From NCBI RefSeq assembly GCF_964030845.1, contig NZ_OZ034983.1, forward strand, positions 2,170,001 through 2,234,000: 64,000 nucleotides of DNA, in the 5' to 3' direction. This document shows positions 44,434 through 52,260 of the stretch, piece after piece. Below the pieces are notes generated by a model that saw only the letters and a list, made by a program, of their open reading frames with translations, did not search any database and was not told the origin of the DNA. The position numbers and the translations under genes are program-made. The stretch is from Candidatus Fukatsuia endosymbiont of Tuberolachnus salignus (GTDB lineage Bacteria > Pseudomonadota > Gammaproteobacteria > Enterobacterales > Enterobacteriaceae). How positions within the stretch are numbered: the stretch's first letter is position 1; the number at the start of each line of letters is the position of its first letter.

Positions 44434-44781
44434 ATGGCAGAACACATTAGTGGCTATGGCAGACAAGGTACAGCAAGGTTCTCACGGATAATGTCATCCA
44501 GTACTGCCGACATTAGAACGAGAATAAATCGGCTGAGTGAGCAGCTCAGTGGCGATGGAATGCGGGTGCTACAGCCTTCAGATGATGTTGTCGCCAGTGC
44601 CAGAAATTTACAGGTGCAGAGCGAGAACACGGTCATTGCACAGTATCAAAAAAATAACCAAAGTCTGCAAATTAGTTTTGGGGCTCAAGGACGACGGATA
44701 GAAGCCATTCAAGAAGAATTAAAGATGGCAGGGGTAAGATTACAAGAAGCCGCAAATGATACCAACGGGAGCCTGTACAAG
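44434..44781 (+). pseudogene. flgL: flgL (lfgL), hook-filament junction protein 2, 5' part only
   Basis: The frame begins MAEHISGYGRQGTARFSRIM and has the FlgL/flagellin N-terminal helix with LSEQLSGDGMRVLQPSDDVV. Native sequence ends at about residue 112-116 (EAANDTNG), where an IS256-type element starts at 44769; the reading frame then continues into the element to a stop at 44844. FlgL proteins are about 300 residues, so roughly two thirds are gone, and the other side of the element does not resume flgL. Filament attachment through FlgL is therefore lost. Confidence 0.92.
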
Positions 44782-46111
44782 ATTCTGTGTAACTGCCGAT
44801 TCCTCATAAATACACTGATAACCGTTCAGGGTATTCGATCATAAAGTGATTGAGAGCCTGACGCCAGTTTGGTATCGGCATTGTCCACTTTTCTGATGCA
44901 GATTCTATTGCCAGATAAATCACTTTTAATGCAGACCCATCATGTGCAAATATTTTGCGTTTTTTTATGGCTTTACGTATCACACTATTGAGTGATTCTA
45001 TCGCATTTGTTGTATAAATCACCTTGCGAATTTCGTCGGGATAAGTAAAAAATGTGGATAGGTTATCCCAATTTCTGCGCCAAATTTGTACCAGTGTTGG
45101 GTATTTTTCACCCCAGCGTCCTTCAAAACTATCAAGCTCTTGCAAAGCATTTTCTTCTGTAGCGGAACGGTAAATGAGTTTTAGGTCGGCACAGAGTGCT
45201 TGTCGATCTTTCCAACTGACGTATTTGACCGAATTACGGACTAAATGGACAATGCAAAGCTGGATTTTTGTCTCAGGATAGACCGTGTTGACAGCCTCAG
45301 GAAACCCGGTTAAACCATCCATACAAGCAATTAATATATCATTTAAGCCCCGATTCTTTAACTCGGTCAGAATCGATAACCAGGTCTTTGCTCCTTCCGT
45401 CTCCGCTATCCACAAGCCAAGGCATTCCTTATGTCCTTCCATATTGATGCCTAGCGCGATATAGACAGATTTATTGATAACCCGCTTATCCTGGTGAACT
45501 TTAACGACAATACAATCCAGATAAACAATCGGATACAGATTGTCCAGTGGGCGACTACGCCAGGTGGTTACTCGGTCAATTACCGCATCAGTGACTTTAG
45601 ATATCAAGGTTGGCGATACCTCAGCATCATAGATTTTTTTAAAGGTTTCGGTAATTTCCCGTGTGGTCATGCCTTGAGCGTAAAACGCTAAAATGTGATC
45701 GTCAAAATGGGTCAGCCGAGTTTGCCCTTTTTCAACCATTATCGGGGAAAACTCGCCGTTACGGTCACGGGGCGTTTCTATCGCTAATTCACCGTACTGA
45801 GAGGTAATATTTTTTGCAGAATAGCCATTACGACTATTACCGCTGCCACGTCCTTCAGCCGCATTTTTGGCATAACCTAGGTGATGTTCCATTTCAGCAC
45901 CTAATGCCGCTTCTACTGTCATCTTAACGAATTCATTGAGTATCTTGTTTAGATCAGATTCAGTTTTAATGTCTTTTACCAGCGCCTGAGCTACCTGACG
46001 TAGCTGAGATTGTTGCGGGGTATCCGGTAATTTATTCTTTCTTACCATTGTCTATATCCTATTCACAAATTGTTTAAATATAGGCAATTACACAATTTTC
46101 AGGACAGGCTC
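44769..46111 (-). mobile_element. IS256-family insertion sequence
   Basis: A 1,343-bp element with imperfect ~29-bp inverted ends: left GAGCCTGTACAAGATTCTGT and right (complement) GAGCCTGTCCTGAAAATTGT, both continuing to GTAAYTGCC. It holds one intact transposase gene on the minus strand. The 8 bases at the left flank (ACCAACGG) and the right flank (TTGTTGTC) do not match, so no target duplication is visible. That suggests a deletion or recombination at one side. Confidence 0.88.
44804..46048 (-). CDS. IS256-family (Mutator-type) transposase
   Basis: The 414-residue protein carries the DDE catalytic triad of IS256: the first D in YPIVYLDCIVVKV, the second in ILIACMDGLTGFPEAV, and E in YTTNAIESLNSVIRKA. 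The N-terminus KTESDLNKILNEFVKMTVEAAL and the region GSGNSRNGYSAKNI are typical. It is full-length and in frame, so the element could still be active. It occupies most of the element. Confidence 0.95.
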   Translation of the reverse strand: MVRKNKLPDTPQQSQLRQVAQALVKDIKTESDLNKILNEFVKMTVEAALGAEMEHHLGYAKNAAEGRGSGNSRNGYSAKNITSQYGELAIETPRDRNGEFSPIMVEKGQTRLTHFDDHILAFYAQGMTTREITETFKKIYDAEVSPTLISKVTDAVIDRVTTWRSRPLDNLYPIVYLDCIVVKVHQDKRVINKSVYIALGINMEGHKECLGLWIAETEGAKTWLSILTELKNRGLNDILIACMDGLTGFPEAVNTVYPETKIQLCIVHLVRNSVKYVSWKDRQALCADLKLIYRSATEENALQELDSFEGRWGEKYPTLVQIWRRNWDNLSTFFTYPDEIRKVIYTTNAIESLNSVIRKAIKKRKIFAHDGSALKVIYLAIESASEKWTMPIPNWRQALNHFMIEYPERLSVYL

Positions 46112-46112
46112 T

Positions 46113-46222
46113 TGTTGTCTGGCCAAGTGACATAAGCTATCCCTTCTACGAGCGATTTGGTTTTAGTAGACAGCAACGAGAACAAGATCCTTTGATATTA
46201 ATCGTTTCTAATGGTACGTGAA
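46113..46222 (+). pseudogene. C-terminal remnant of a GNAT-type acetyltransferase
   Basis: Read in the frame ending at TGA 46220-46222, the sequence gives WPSDISYPFYERFGFSRQQR followed by a short hydrophobic tail. The YPFYERFGF element is the typical last strand-helix of GNAT N-acetyltransferases. The gene's upstream part is absent and replaced by the IS256-type element. This is the other side of the deletion that removed the end of flgL and whatever lay beyond. Confidence 0.55.
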
Positions 46223-46402
46223 AATATGCTTATCCGACCCTGTAGAATAGGAGAAAATTCTTTAACACAGTGTCAGATGAGTGGCATTCATCTCCACAAT
46301 TCCACCCATTTTTTACTCTTACGCATCAGCTTGAAGTCAAAGCTGTTTTGGCACCGTCATGGACAACGTCTGTTTCCACAAACGGAGATAGGTTCAGCCA
46401 TA

Positions 46403-47572
46403 TTAGCGAGAGGCTGTTGTGTGCAAATCTCGCCTACTACCCCTGCTTAATGTCACTTTTTCACCAATTCCGTGTAATTGCCTGCTTCCGTTAGGCTGCC
46501 AAATTTCTTTCATAATGGCACCATGATCTTCATAAAATGCTTTAAGCTCATGAATATCATGAATGATAGCCCACACTCCTTTGCTGATCGCCGCTAATGG
46601 GAAAGGCCCTGCCTCAGCAATCGGCTTTGAAAAACCACGGTCTTCTTTAACCTTTTCTAGTTCATTTTGTAACATATGTGCAATAAAACGAACTTGAGCA
46701 CCATGTCTAGCGACATTACGTTCTCTATCCTCAAGGGGCCGCTTTTCGTCCACTTCAGCGACGCCTTCGTTGATGAGATTAATTACCCTTTTTTCTTCTT
46801 TTTCTGATGGGGTACGCGGTCTTCCTGCTCCTCCCCGGACTAGGATATCATGTGTATCATAATCACCCGTAAAGACTAATCGCCTCCAATTGGGATCTAC
46901 TGTTAATGCTTTAAGGCTTTCCTCCAGTCTAGACATGTCGATGGGATAAATGCCTTCTTCTACTTTGTTTCCTAAACCGTGATCGCTGGCTAGATAAATA
47001 CCGATCAACCCCTTCTCTTTATCCCAATGTCCTACACAACCTGTGATACCAACCGCTTTACATTGGTCGTAGATCTTTTGATGAAACGTTTTTGATTCCT
47101 TAGGATAGGCTGCTGCAATGGATGAAAGTTTAATTGTTTTTTCCATAATGTCATGCCCTTTGGCTGCCGCTCCTTGTGCTATCTTTTCCAGGGTATCTCT
47201 ACCTGCTGAGCGAAAAGTGATAGCGATACGATGTTTTATTGAAACTTTGGCTATCGCCTTCATATGTATTTCACTGATAAAGTCACGAGCCACGATTTTT
47301 TCAATCTCTGTCTGTTCTAAGTGTTTAGAATTGACTTTTGTTTTCTTTACCGCTGCCGCTTTCATGGGCACTGTTTGTTTTGTACAAAAATGTTCGGATA
47401 TATTACTGTAATAGCCACTCGAGTTGCTAGAAAAGCTATCATTTCTTTCCTTGAATAATAGCGACTCCGGTATATTCCCAGATGCGATTATCGGTAATTT
47501 TTGATCATAGTGAGGATTTCCGTTTCGCATATTATAAGAATTAGTGGAAACGGGTGTTACACCAATAGTCAT
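46403..47572 (-). CDS. ExoY/anthrax-edema-factor-like nucleotidyl cyclase toxin (probable secreted effector)
   Basis: The 389-residue protein matches ExoY length (378). The class II cyclase pattern is visible: an arginine in AITFRSAGRDTLEKI (family RPVN), lysine in AAAKGHDIMEKTIKLSS (family TKG...GKSSDWGP, with H and K kept), the metal-binding pair DYD in FTGDYDTHDILV, and a histidine in NVARHGAQVRF (family NHGTE). These are the positions known to be catalytic in edema factor and ExoY. The first ~65 residues are Ser/Asn-rich and unstructured, like type III secretion signals. GGAG lies 8 bases before the ATG. It lies in AT-rich DNA next to IS remnants. Such enzymes need a host activator (calmodulin or actin); none is implied here. 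Family assignment is by motif recall, not a search. Confidence 0.62.
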   Translation of the reverse strand: MTIGVTPVSTNSYNMRNGNPHYDQKLPIIASGNIPESLLFKERNDSFSSNSSGYYSNISEHFCTKQTVPMKAAAVKKTKVNSKHLEQTEIEKIVARDFISEIHMKAIAKVSIKHRIAITFRSAGRDTLEKIAQGAAAKGHDIMEKTIKLSSIAAAYPKESKTFHQKIYDQCKAVGITGCVGHWDKEKGLIGIYLASDHGLGNKVEEGIYPIDMSRLEESLKALTVDPNWRRLVFTGDYDTHDILVRGGAGRPRTPSEKEEKRVINLINEGVAEVDEKRPLEDRERNVARHGAQVRFIAHMLQNELEKVKEDRGFSKPIAEAGPFPLAAISKGVWAIIHDIHELKAFYEDHGAIMKEIWQPNGSRQLHGIGEKVTLSRGSRRDLHTTASR

Positions 47573-48106
47573 AAATTATCTCCAAAATTTTAATTAATTT
47601 TTTATCTTTTAAAAAATATTGAAATTTTATTTGTGTTAATAATTACTCTGTTTTAAATAAAATATTATCTCAATATTCTAATCCCACATATATACAAAAT
47701 ATATAATAATAATTACATAATGAATACTTTTCTGCTTAAATATAATGAATAACTTGTTTTCATATTATAATTAAAATTAAATTCTTCTTCTATATCCTTA
47801 ATAATTCATCAATTATTTGATGAATTATTAAAAAATATTGTCATACAGAATCAATTGAATCATTAAGTTTCACAATTTTTATCATGGTTTTTTGTTTATC
47901 ATAAAATAGCAACATGATTTAATTTAGGGTTATTATAGTCAACCTTCTAGTAATAAATCCTGATGGTAATATGATGACAATGAGAGATTGAGAAGATAAT
48001 ACTGTATACGGGCAAGATGGCAGTCTGATGACATGAGTTGACCACAAAAGCTGTCTGATATTACTAGCAAAAGTTAACGATGAAAAAGAGGAAACCGTCT
48101 CTAGAT
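47573..48106. other. AT-rich upstream region of the cyclase-like gene
   Basis: About 530 bases of very AT-rich sequence with no supportable gene. A hairpin-forming ATTCATCAATTATTTGATGAAT is at 47803-47825. It must hold the promoter of the cyclase-like gene. The base composition differs from the flagellar and housekeeping blocks, consistent with acquired DNA. Confidence 0.45.
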
Positions 48107-48305
48107 AGTGTCGTCATAAAATCTTGAGCCGTCGAGCAAGGCATTGTATTTGTACAGCAGAGAGAAAAGAGGGGGGGGGGTATTCTTTGCATAACGTGTG
48201 GCAATGCCCCGCTAGCGCTTGAGATGTAGAAAAGCATTCTCACAAGATGTCGATGTTTGTAGAGGTCCTTGTCATATTCACGTCGACTTTCCCACAACTC
48301 TCCCC
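48107..48305 (-). pseudogene. IS5-family transposase C-terminus, frameshifted, with a G10/C10 tract
   Basis: On the minus strand KDLYKHRHLV is followed, after a one-base shift, by ENAFLHLKR, a stop, then RGIATRYAKN. After a C10 tract (G10 at 48171-48180 on the plus strand) and another shift comes FLSAVQIQCLARRLKIL and a stop. Together these are the end of an IS5/IS427-type transposase. At least two frameshifts and one stop make it dead. The homopolymer is striking in this AT-rich genome. Confidence 0.6.
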
Positions 48306-48404
48306 GTAAAGACTGACTGCCCATTCAGGATAGTCAATAAACGGATTACGGCTTTTTTGACGTTCATAAATAACTTCAGCCCGGGATAAATTGAGCAATG
48401 ACTT
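48306..48404 (-). pseudogene. Possible fragment of an endonuclease I-like gene
   Basis: A short minus-strand frame reads SLLNLSRAEVIYERQKSRNP followed by FIDYPEWAVSLYGE. The RNPFIDYPEWA element resembles the conserved end of endonuclease I (EndA-like) proteins. It is bounded by a stop upstream and by the IS5 remnant downstream. It is only about 33 codons, so the assignment is tentative. Confidence 0.3.
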
Positions 48405-48467
48405 TGAATTTTACGTTAAAATTAAGTAGTATGTCTGGCATCAATTTGCTTATACCAGGGGGATATC

Positions 48468-48869
48468 GTGTCAGAATTGTGCCCATGCGGTAGTATATTA
48501 AAATATAATGTTTGCTGTGAACCCTATGTAATAGGTGAAAAAATAGCCTCATCGCCCGGAATTTTGATGCGTTCACGCTATAGTGCCTATGTGAAACACA
48601 ATGTTGATTATTTGATTATCAGTTGGCATCCGGATTGTCATGCAGAAAAATTTCGTGCAATGCTAATGCAATGTGACACTGAATGGCATGGACTGATCGT
48701 GATAAAAGAAATGGCAGGATCTCATACCGATGAAGGTTTTGTTGAATTTTGTGCGGGCTTTACTGATAGGAATACTACAAAAACAAGCATGATATATGAA
48801 TGTTCACGTTTTCTCCGTTTAAAAAAACGCTGGTATTATGTAGATGGTATTTCTAAATACTCCAGGTAG
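48468..48869 (+). CDS. ychJ: YchJ-family (UPF0225) protein, C-terminal SEC-C motif missing
   Basis: The first 133 residues align with E. coli YchJ (152 residues): the N-terminal SEC-C zinc motif CPCGSILKYNVCCEPY, then MRSRYSAYVKHNVDYLIISW and the SMIYECSRFLRL region. The second, C-terminal SEC-C motif (CPCGSGKKFKKCC type) is absent; the protein stops at ISKYSR. The start is GTG at 48468 with GGGGGA upstream. The function of YchJ is unknown; SEC-C motifs bind zinc. It may be a shortened but expressed version. Confidence 0.88.
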   Translation: MSELCPCGSILKYNVCCEPYVIGEKIASSPGILMRSRYSAYVKHNVDYLIISWHPDCHAEKFRAMLMQCDTEWHGLIVIKEMAGSHTDEGFVEFCAGFTDRNTTKTSMIYECSRFLRLKKRWYYVDGISKYSR

Positions 48870-48923
48870 TAAAACAATGACGTGAAATCAGTGACACTGT
48901 TGTGACACTTCTCTGGCACTGTA

Positions 48924-48972
48924 TATACCCATTTGACCTGAAGATACTGTTTTTTTGTTTAGAAGAATATAT
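48924..48972. repeat. Solo inverted-repeat end related to IS630 (copy 1)
   Basis: TATACCCATTTGACCTGAAG followed by ATACTG, a T-run, and TTTAGAAGAATAT. It resembles the terminus of the IS630 elements in this window (TATACTCATTCAACTTGAAG). A second copy in the same orientation is at 49890-49934. It probably is a left-over end of a related element. Confidence 0.55.
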
Positions 48973-48985
48973 TAAATCGCGCAGT

Positions 48986-49649
48986 TATACCCATCGGCAT
49001 TAAAACCACTGGAAAATTTGCTCAACTAGATTAAAAATAAGGTCATGAAAATAAACTCACTGACAGCCTCTCAAAAACAAGATTTGGAACGCCTTAATCG
49101 TTACGAACACGATGGCCGTGTTCGAGATCGAATCAAAGCGGTGTTGTTGAAAAATGAAGGCTGGAATAACAAAGCGATTGCCCAAGCATTACGTATTCAT
49201 GAAGAAACAGTGAGGCAACATGTAACAGATTGGCTTTCAGACGAAAAATTAAAGCCTGAAAATGGCGGCTCGTATAGTAAGTTGAGCGTGCATGAATCTT
49301 TATTGCTTGAAAAACACATTGAAAGCACGACTTATAGCCGTGTCATCGATATCTGTGCTTATGTGGAAACCCAATTTGGCGTCTGTTACACCGTATCTGG
49401 CATGACAAAATGGCTGAAAGCGCATTGTTTTAGCTATAAGCAGCCCAAAGCGACGCCGGTTAAAGTGGATGTTGCTCAGCAAGAAGCGTTTATCGCGTCT
49501 TATTTCACTTTGCTAGAGAGTGGAGTTTCGTGGGGCTATAGCCGAATTTTTTGATAGTACATTGGCAAAAATTGCTCCCTTTCTCAGGGGGCGGAATTAA
49601 CGATAATTTCCAAACCATCTAATCCAGACCTTCAAGTTGAATGAGTATA
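48986..49649 (+). mobile_element. Internally deleted IS630-family element
   Basis: 664 bp, with the same ends as the complete 1,100-bp copy at 56431-57530: left TATACCCATCGGCATTAAAA, right ending CAAGTTGAATGAGTATA. The first ~535 bases are virtually identical to the full copy. About 435 bases are then missing between GCTAGAGAGTG and GAGTTTCGTGGGG. It keeps both ends, so it could be mobilised by the complete copy. Confidence 0.88.
49045..49554 (+). pseudogene. IS630-family transposase, internally deleted
   Basis: The first 158 residues (MKINSLTASQKQDLERLNRY to FTLLES) equal the intact transposase at 56490. The frame then crosses the deletion junction and ends within 11 residues (GVSWGYSRIF). 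The N-terminal helix-turn-helix domain that binds the ends remains, but all DDE residues are gone. If expressed it could act as a DNA-binding competitor. Confidence 0.9.
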
Positions 49650-50083
49650 CACTTGAATCCCTGCTACAAAAATGTTTTCCATCGTAGCTAAACTCAGATA
49701 GCGTGAGGGGGGATGATTTTTTTCTCTCCAGTTGACCTTTTGATTTGTGCGCTTCCGAAGGCTGTACTTTCTGTGATTCGGAAAAAGACCAGAGTCCCCT
49801 TTTTGCTTCTTTATCTTTCCGGTTATTACCCCATTTGGTCGTTTTTTGAAAACATATATTTTTATAAAAAATATAATGGCCTTCACTGATATCCATTTGA
49901 TTTGAAGATACTGTTTTTTGTTTAGAAGAATATTATCAATTTTTTATAAAAATCATAATGTTGAGCACTATTAAATAATCTGATTTTTCCAATATTATGG
50001 ATGATGATGAGTGTATATTGTTTAAAATATACTCATCTAGTAACTATGACATAAAAAATATTTAAATGCGTACCGGAGAAAAA
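49650..50083. other. Accessory DNA between IS630 remnant and LRR gene
   Basis: Two overlapping leftward frames (49597-49896 and 49632-49886) have no recognisable protein. The second solo IS630-like end lies at 49890-49934. From about 49937 the DNA is very AT-rich and must carry the promoter of the LRR gene; none is clear enough to mark. Confidence 0.35.
49890..49934. repeat. Solo inverted-repeat end related to IS630 (copy 2)
   Basis: TATCCATTTGATTTGAAGAT, ACTG, T-run, TTTAGAAGAATAT: same orientation as the copy at 48924-48972 and about 965 bases away. The pair flanks the deleted IS630 and the unknown segment. Confidence 0.5.
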
Positions 50084-50914
50084 GTGCCCATCGAAAACCT
50101 TAATTCTAATTTGCCCCTTAGTCGAAGAACAGCTACAGGTTCGGATAGCAATGAAACATCACATCCACTGCCAGTACCGAGTGCCCCAAACAGTCATGCA
50201 CAAATGGGAAAAACAAATCAAACCTCAATGAAATATTTAATGACAAAAGAATACCATCAGTTATGGCATAAATGGGCAAATGAAGCTGGAAAAGAAGGCG
50301 AAAAACGGCAGGAAGCCCTATTGAAAATGAAAAATTGCTTGGAGAAAAATGATGCAGTCCTCTGGCTCTCTGATCTTAAGCTGAGCTCATTGCCAAACCT
50401 ACTTCCCCCTAGTATAAAAACACTGAATCTCTTCTATAACAAACTGACATCACTGCCTGATAATTTACCTGTATCTCTGACAATATTAGATGTGTCTGAT
50501 AATCAACTGATAGCATTGCCTGATAATTTACCTGTATCTCTGACAACATTATGGGTGTTTAATAATCAACTGACATCACTGCCTGATAATTTACCGGCAT
50601 CTCTGACAACATTAGATGTGTCTGATAATCAACTGACATCACTGCCTGATAATTTACCGGCATCTCTGACAACATTAGATGTGTCTGATAATGAACTGAC
50701 AGTACTGCCTGATAATTTACCTGTATCTCTGATAATATTATGGGTGTTTGATAATCAACTAACCAGCCTACCTGTGTCCATAACTCGTTTGCCTCAGAGT
50801 GGCCACGTTTTCCTTGGAGGTAACCCACTTTCAGAACGAACCCTCCAGGCCCTGTGGAATATCAATACCGACTTAACTTATCAGGGGCCACAGATTTTTG
50901 CCAGAAGGAAATAA
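50084..50914 (+). CDS. Leucine-rich-repeat protein of the IpaH/SspH/SlrP effector type, without ligase domain
   Basis: I choose GTG at 50084 because GGAG lies 5 bases upstream (276 residues, MPIENLNSNLPLSRR); ATG at 50066 is the alternative. After a polar N-terminus (~50 residues, secretion-signal-like) comes the cap region EYHQLWHKWANEAGKEGEKR, equivalent to IpaH YFSAWDKWEKQALPGEERD. Six 21-residue repeats follow of the type LPDNLPVSLTTLDVSDNQL. The end GGNPLSERTLQALWNIN then YQGPQIF matches the IpaH junction (DNPLSSHALQAL...YHGPQIY). IpaH proteins continue with a ~300-residue E3 ligase domain with a catalytic cysteine; here the gene stops at once. It may be a YopM-like LRR-only effector or a truncated ligase. 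Confidence 0.85.
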   Translation: MPIENLNSNLPLSRRTATGSDSNETSHPLPVPSAPNSHAQMGKTNQTSMKYLMTKEYHQLWHKWANEAGKEGEKRQEALLKMKNCLEKNDAVLWLSDLKLSSLPNLLPPSIKTLNLFYNKLTSLPDNLPVSLTILDVSDNQLIALPDNLPVSLTTLWVFNNQLTSLPDNLPASLTTLDVSDNQLTSLPDNLPASLTTLDVSDNELTVLPDNLPVSLIILWVFDNQLTSLPVSITRLPQSGHVFLGGNPLSERTLQALWNINTDLTYQGPQIFARRK

Positions 50915-50943
50915 TTCACGACCAATCCGCGCTCTTAATATTC

Positions 50944-51073
50944 TGGTCAAGTAATTTTGGACACAAATTCAGGGGTTTTATGTCGCTTTATGTTTTTTCA
51001 TCAGTGGCGCTTGGTAATCATTAACACTATGTAGCCTGACTTGATTGTAATAATGAGTCAGGTAGGGACGTAC
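50944..51073 (-). pseudogene. IS3-family transposase C-terminal remnant with one element end
   Basis: On the minus strand LTHYYNQVRLHSVNDYQAPL is the typical end of IS3-family OrfB. The element end TGTCCAAAATTACTTGACCA (complement) is at 50944-50963. It lies 30 bases after the LRR gene stop, so an IS3-type event may be what removed the following domain. Confidence 0.7.
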
Positions 51074-51603
51074 ATCCGCTTAAAAGAGTACTCATCTATT
51101 TTACCTAATTACATTGAATCCATTATTTTTTTATAATTTTATAGTATTCATGAGAAATGCTTATTGTTTAATATTCTTACATAAGCAATATTAATAGAAT
51201 TTAATATTATTTTTTTTCCCTTATCTGTCTCGTTTCAATTTCCAGTTTATGACTCTAAAAAATTACAGATTATAAAATAGTAGTATTTTATTGGATTATT
51301 TTCTAATCTGTCACTATCAATATTTTTTTAAAAAATGAACTTGAAAATATTTACAATGCCTTTAAAAATTAATAAGTTATATTAGACATGAAATAATCAA
51401 GGTAAATAGATAAATGTTTTTAATTAGTTTTTTTAACTGCAAATGTGGCAGTATAACAGTTGGACTAGCATGAAATGTTAAACAACATTAATGTAACATT
51501 ATAAATTTTCAGTATTCACTCTTTGACTGAAAACAAGTAATATCGCTGATGTAAGTTTTAAACAAAGAGCGATTAGGTTACTCACTTATTTTGGAGAATT
51601 TTT
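51074..51603. other. AT-rich non-coding region upstream of uvrY
   Basis: About 530 bases, very AT-rich, no supportable gene. In enterics uvrY is transcribed from its own promoter; one should lie near 51480-51580, but I cannot assign boxes. TTGGAGAA at 51591-51598 is the uvrY ribosome site. Confidence 0.4.
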
Positions 51604-52260
51604 TTGATTAGCGTTCTTCTTGTTGATGACCACGAACTTGTGCGCACAGGGATGCGACGCATTCTTGAAGATACCAGGGGTATCAAAGTTGCAGGTGAAG
51701 CGCAATGCGGTGAAGAAGCTGTAAAATGGTGCCGTAGCCATTCAGCAAACATCGTATTAATGGATATGAACATGCCCGGTATCGGTGGGTTAGAAGCGAC
51801 CCGGAAAATTTTGCGTTTCTCGCCCGATAGTAAAGTAATAATGCTAACTATATATACGGAGAATCCATTGCCAGCGAAAGTTATGCAAGCAGGGGCGAGT
51901 GGTTATCTCAGTAAAGGTGCAGCTCCTCAAGATGTAGTCAATGCTATTCGAGCTGTTCACTCAGGCCAGCGCTATATTGCATCAGATATCGCGCAACAAA
52001 TGGCCTTAAGTCAACTGCAGCCTCCGGTTGAGACCTCGCTTTTTTGTCTTTCGGATCGTGAATTGCAGATTATGCGAATGATAACCAAAGGACAAAAAGT
52101 GAATGAAATATCTGAGCAACTTCATCTTAGTCCAAAAACAGTTAATAGCTATCGTTACCGGATGTTCAGCAAGCTTAATATAAATGGCGACGTTGAATTG
52201 ACTCATTTAGCTATTCGTCATGGATTTTTTAATAAGGAGACTTTGTCAAACGATGAGTAA
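51604..52260 (+). CDS. uvrY: UvrY, response regulator of the BarA-UvrY (GacA) system
   Basis: UvrY is phosphorylated by BarA and activates the CsrB/CsrC small RNAs that control carbon storage, motility and host interaction. The protein has 218 residues, as in E. coli. The receiver domain begins ISVLLVDDHELVRTGMRRI, with the phospho-aspartate in VLMDMNMPG; the LuxR-type helix-turn-helix is LSDRELQIMRMITKGQ-like and VNEISEQLHLSPKTVNSYRY. The start codon is TTG at 51604. It overlaps uvrC by 8 bases, the conserved enteric arrangement. Confidence 0.96.
   Translation: MISVLLVDDHELVRTGMRRILEDTRGIKVAGEAQCGEEAVKWCRSHSANIVLMDMNMPGIGGLEATRKILRFSPDSKVIMLTIYTENPLPAKVMQAGASGYLSKGAAPQDVVNAIRAVHSGQRYIASDIAQQMALSQLQPPVETSLFCLSDRELQIMRMITKGQKVNEISEQLHLSPKTVNSYRYRMFSKLNINGDVELTHLAIRHGFFNKETLSNDE

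Noticed and set aside
46211..46494. Rightward frames 46211-46450 and 46270-46494
   Set aside because: They overlap the end of the cyclase-like gene on the other strand, and neither has a recognisable domain.
49597..49896. Two overlapping leftward frames after the IS630 remnant
   Set aside because: No family recognised, they overlap the element end, and neither has a ribosome site I trust.
50450..50780. Tandem repeats that might be a CRISPR array
   Set aside because: Units are 63 bases, contiguous, without spacers, and encode leucine-rich repeats in frame.
50559..50828. Antisense repeat ORF opposite the LRR gene
   Set aside because: Its repetitive protein is only the shadow of the LRR tandem repeats.
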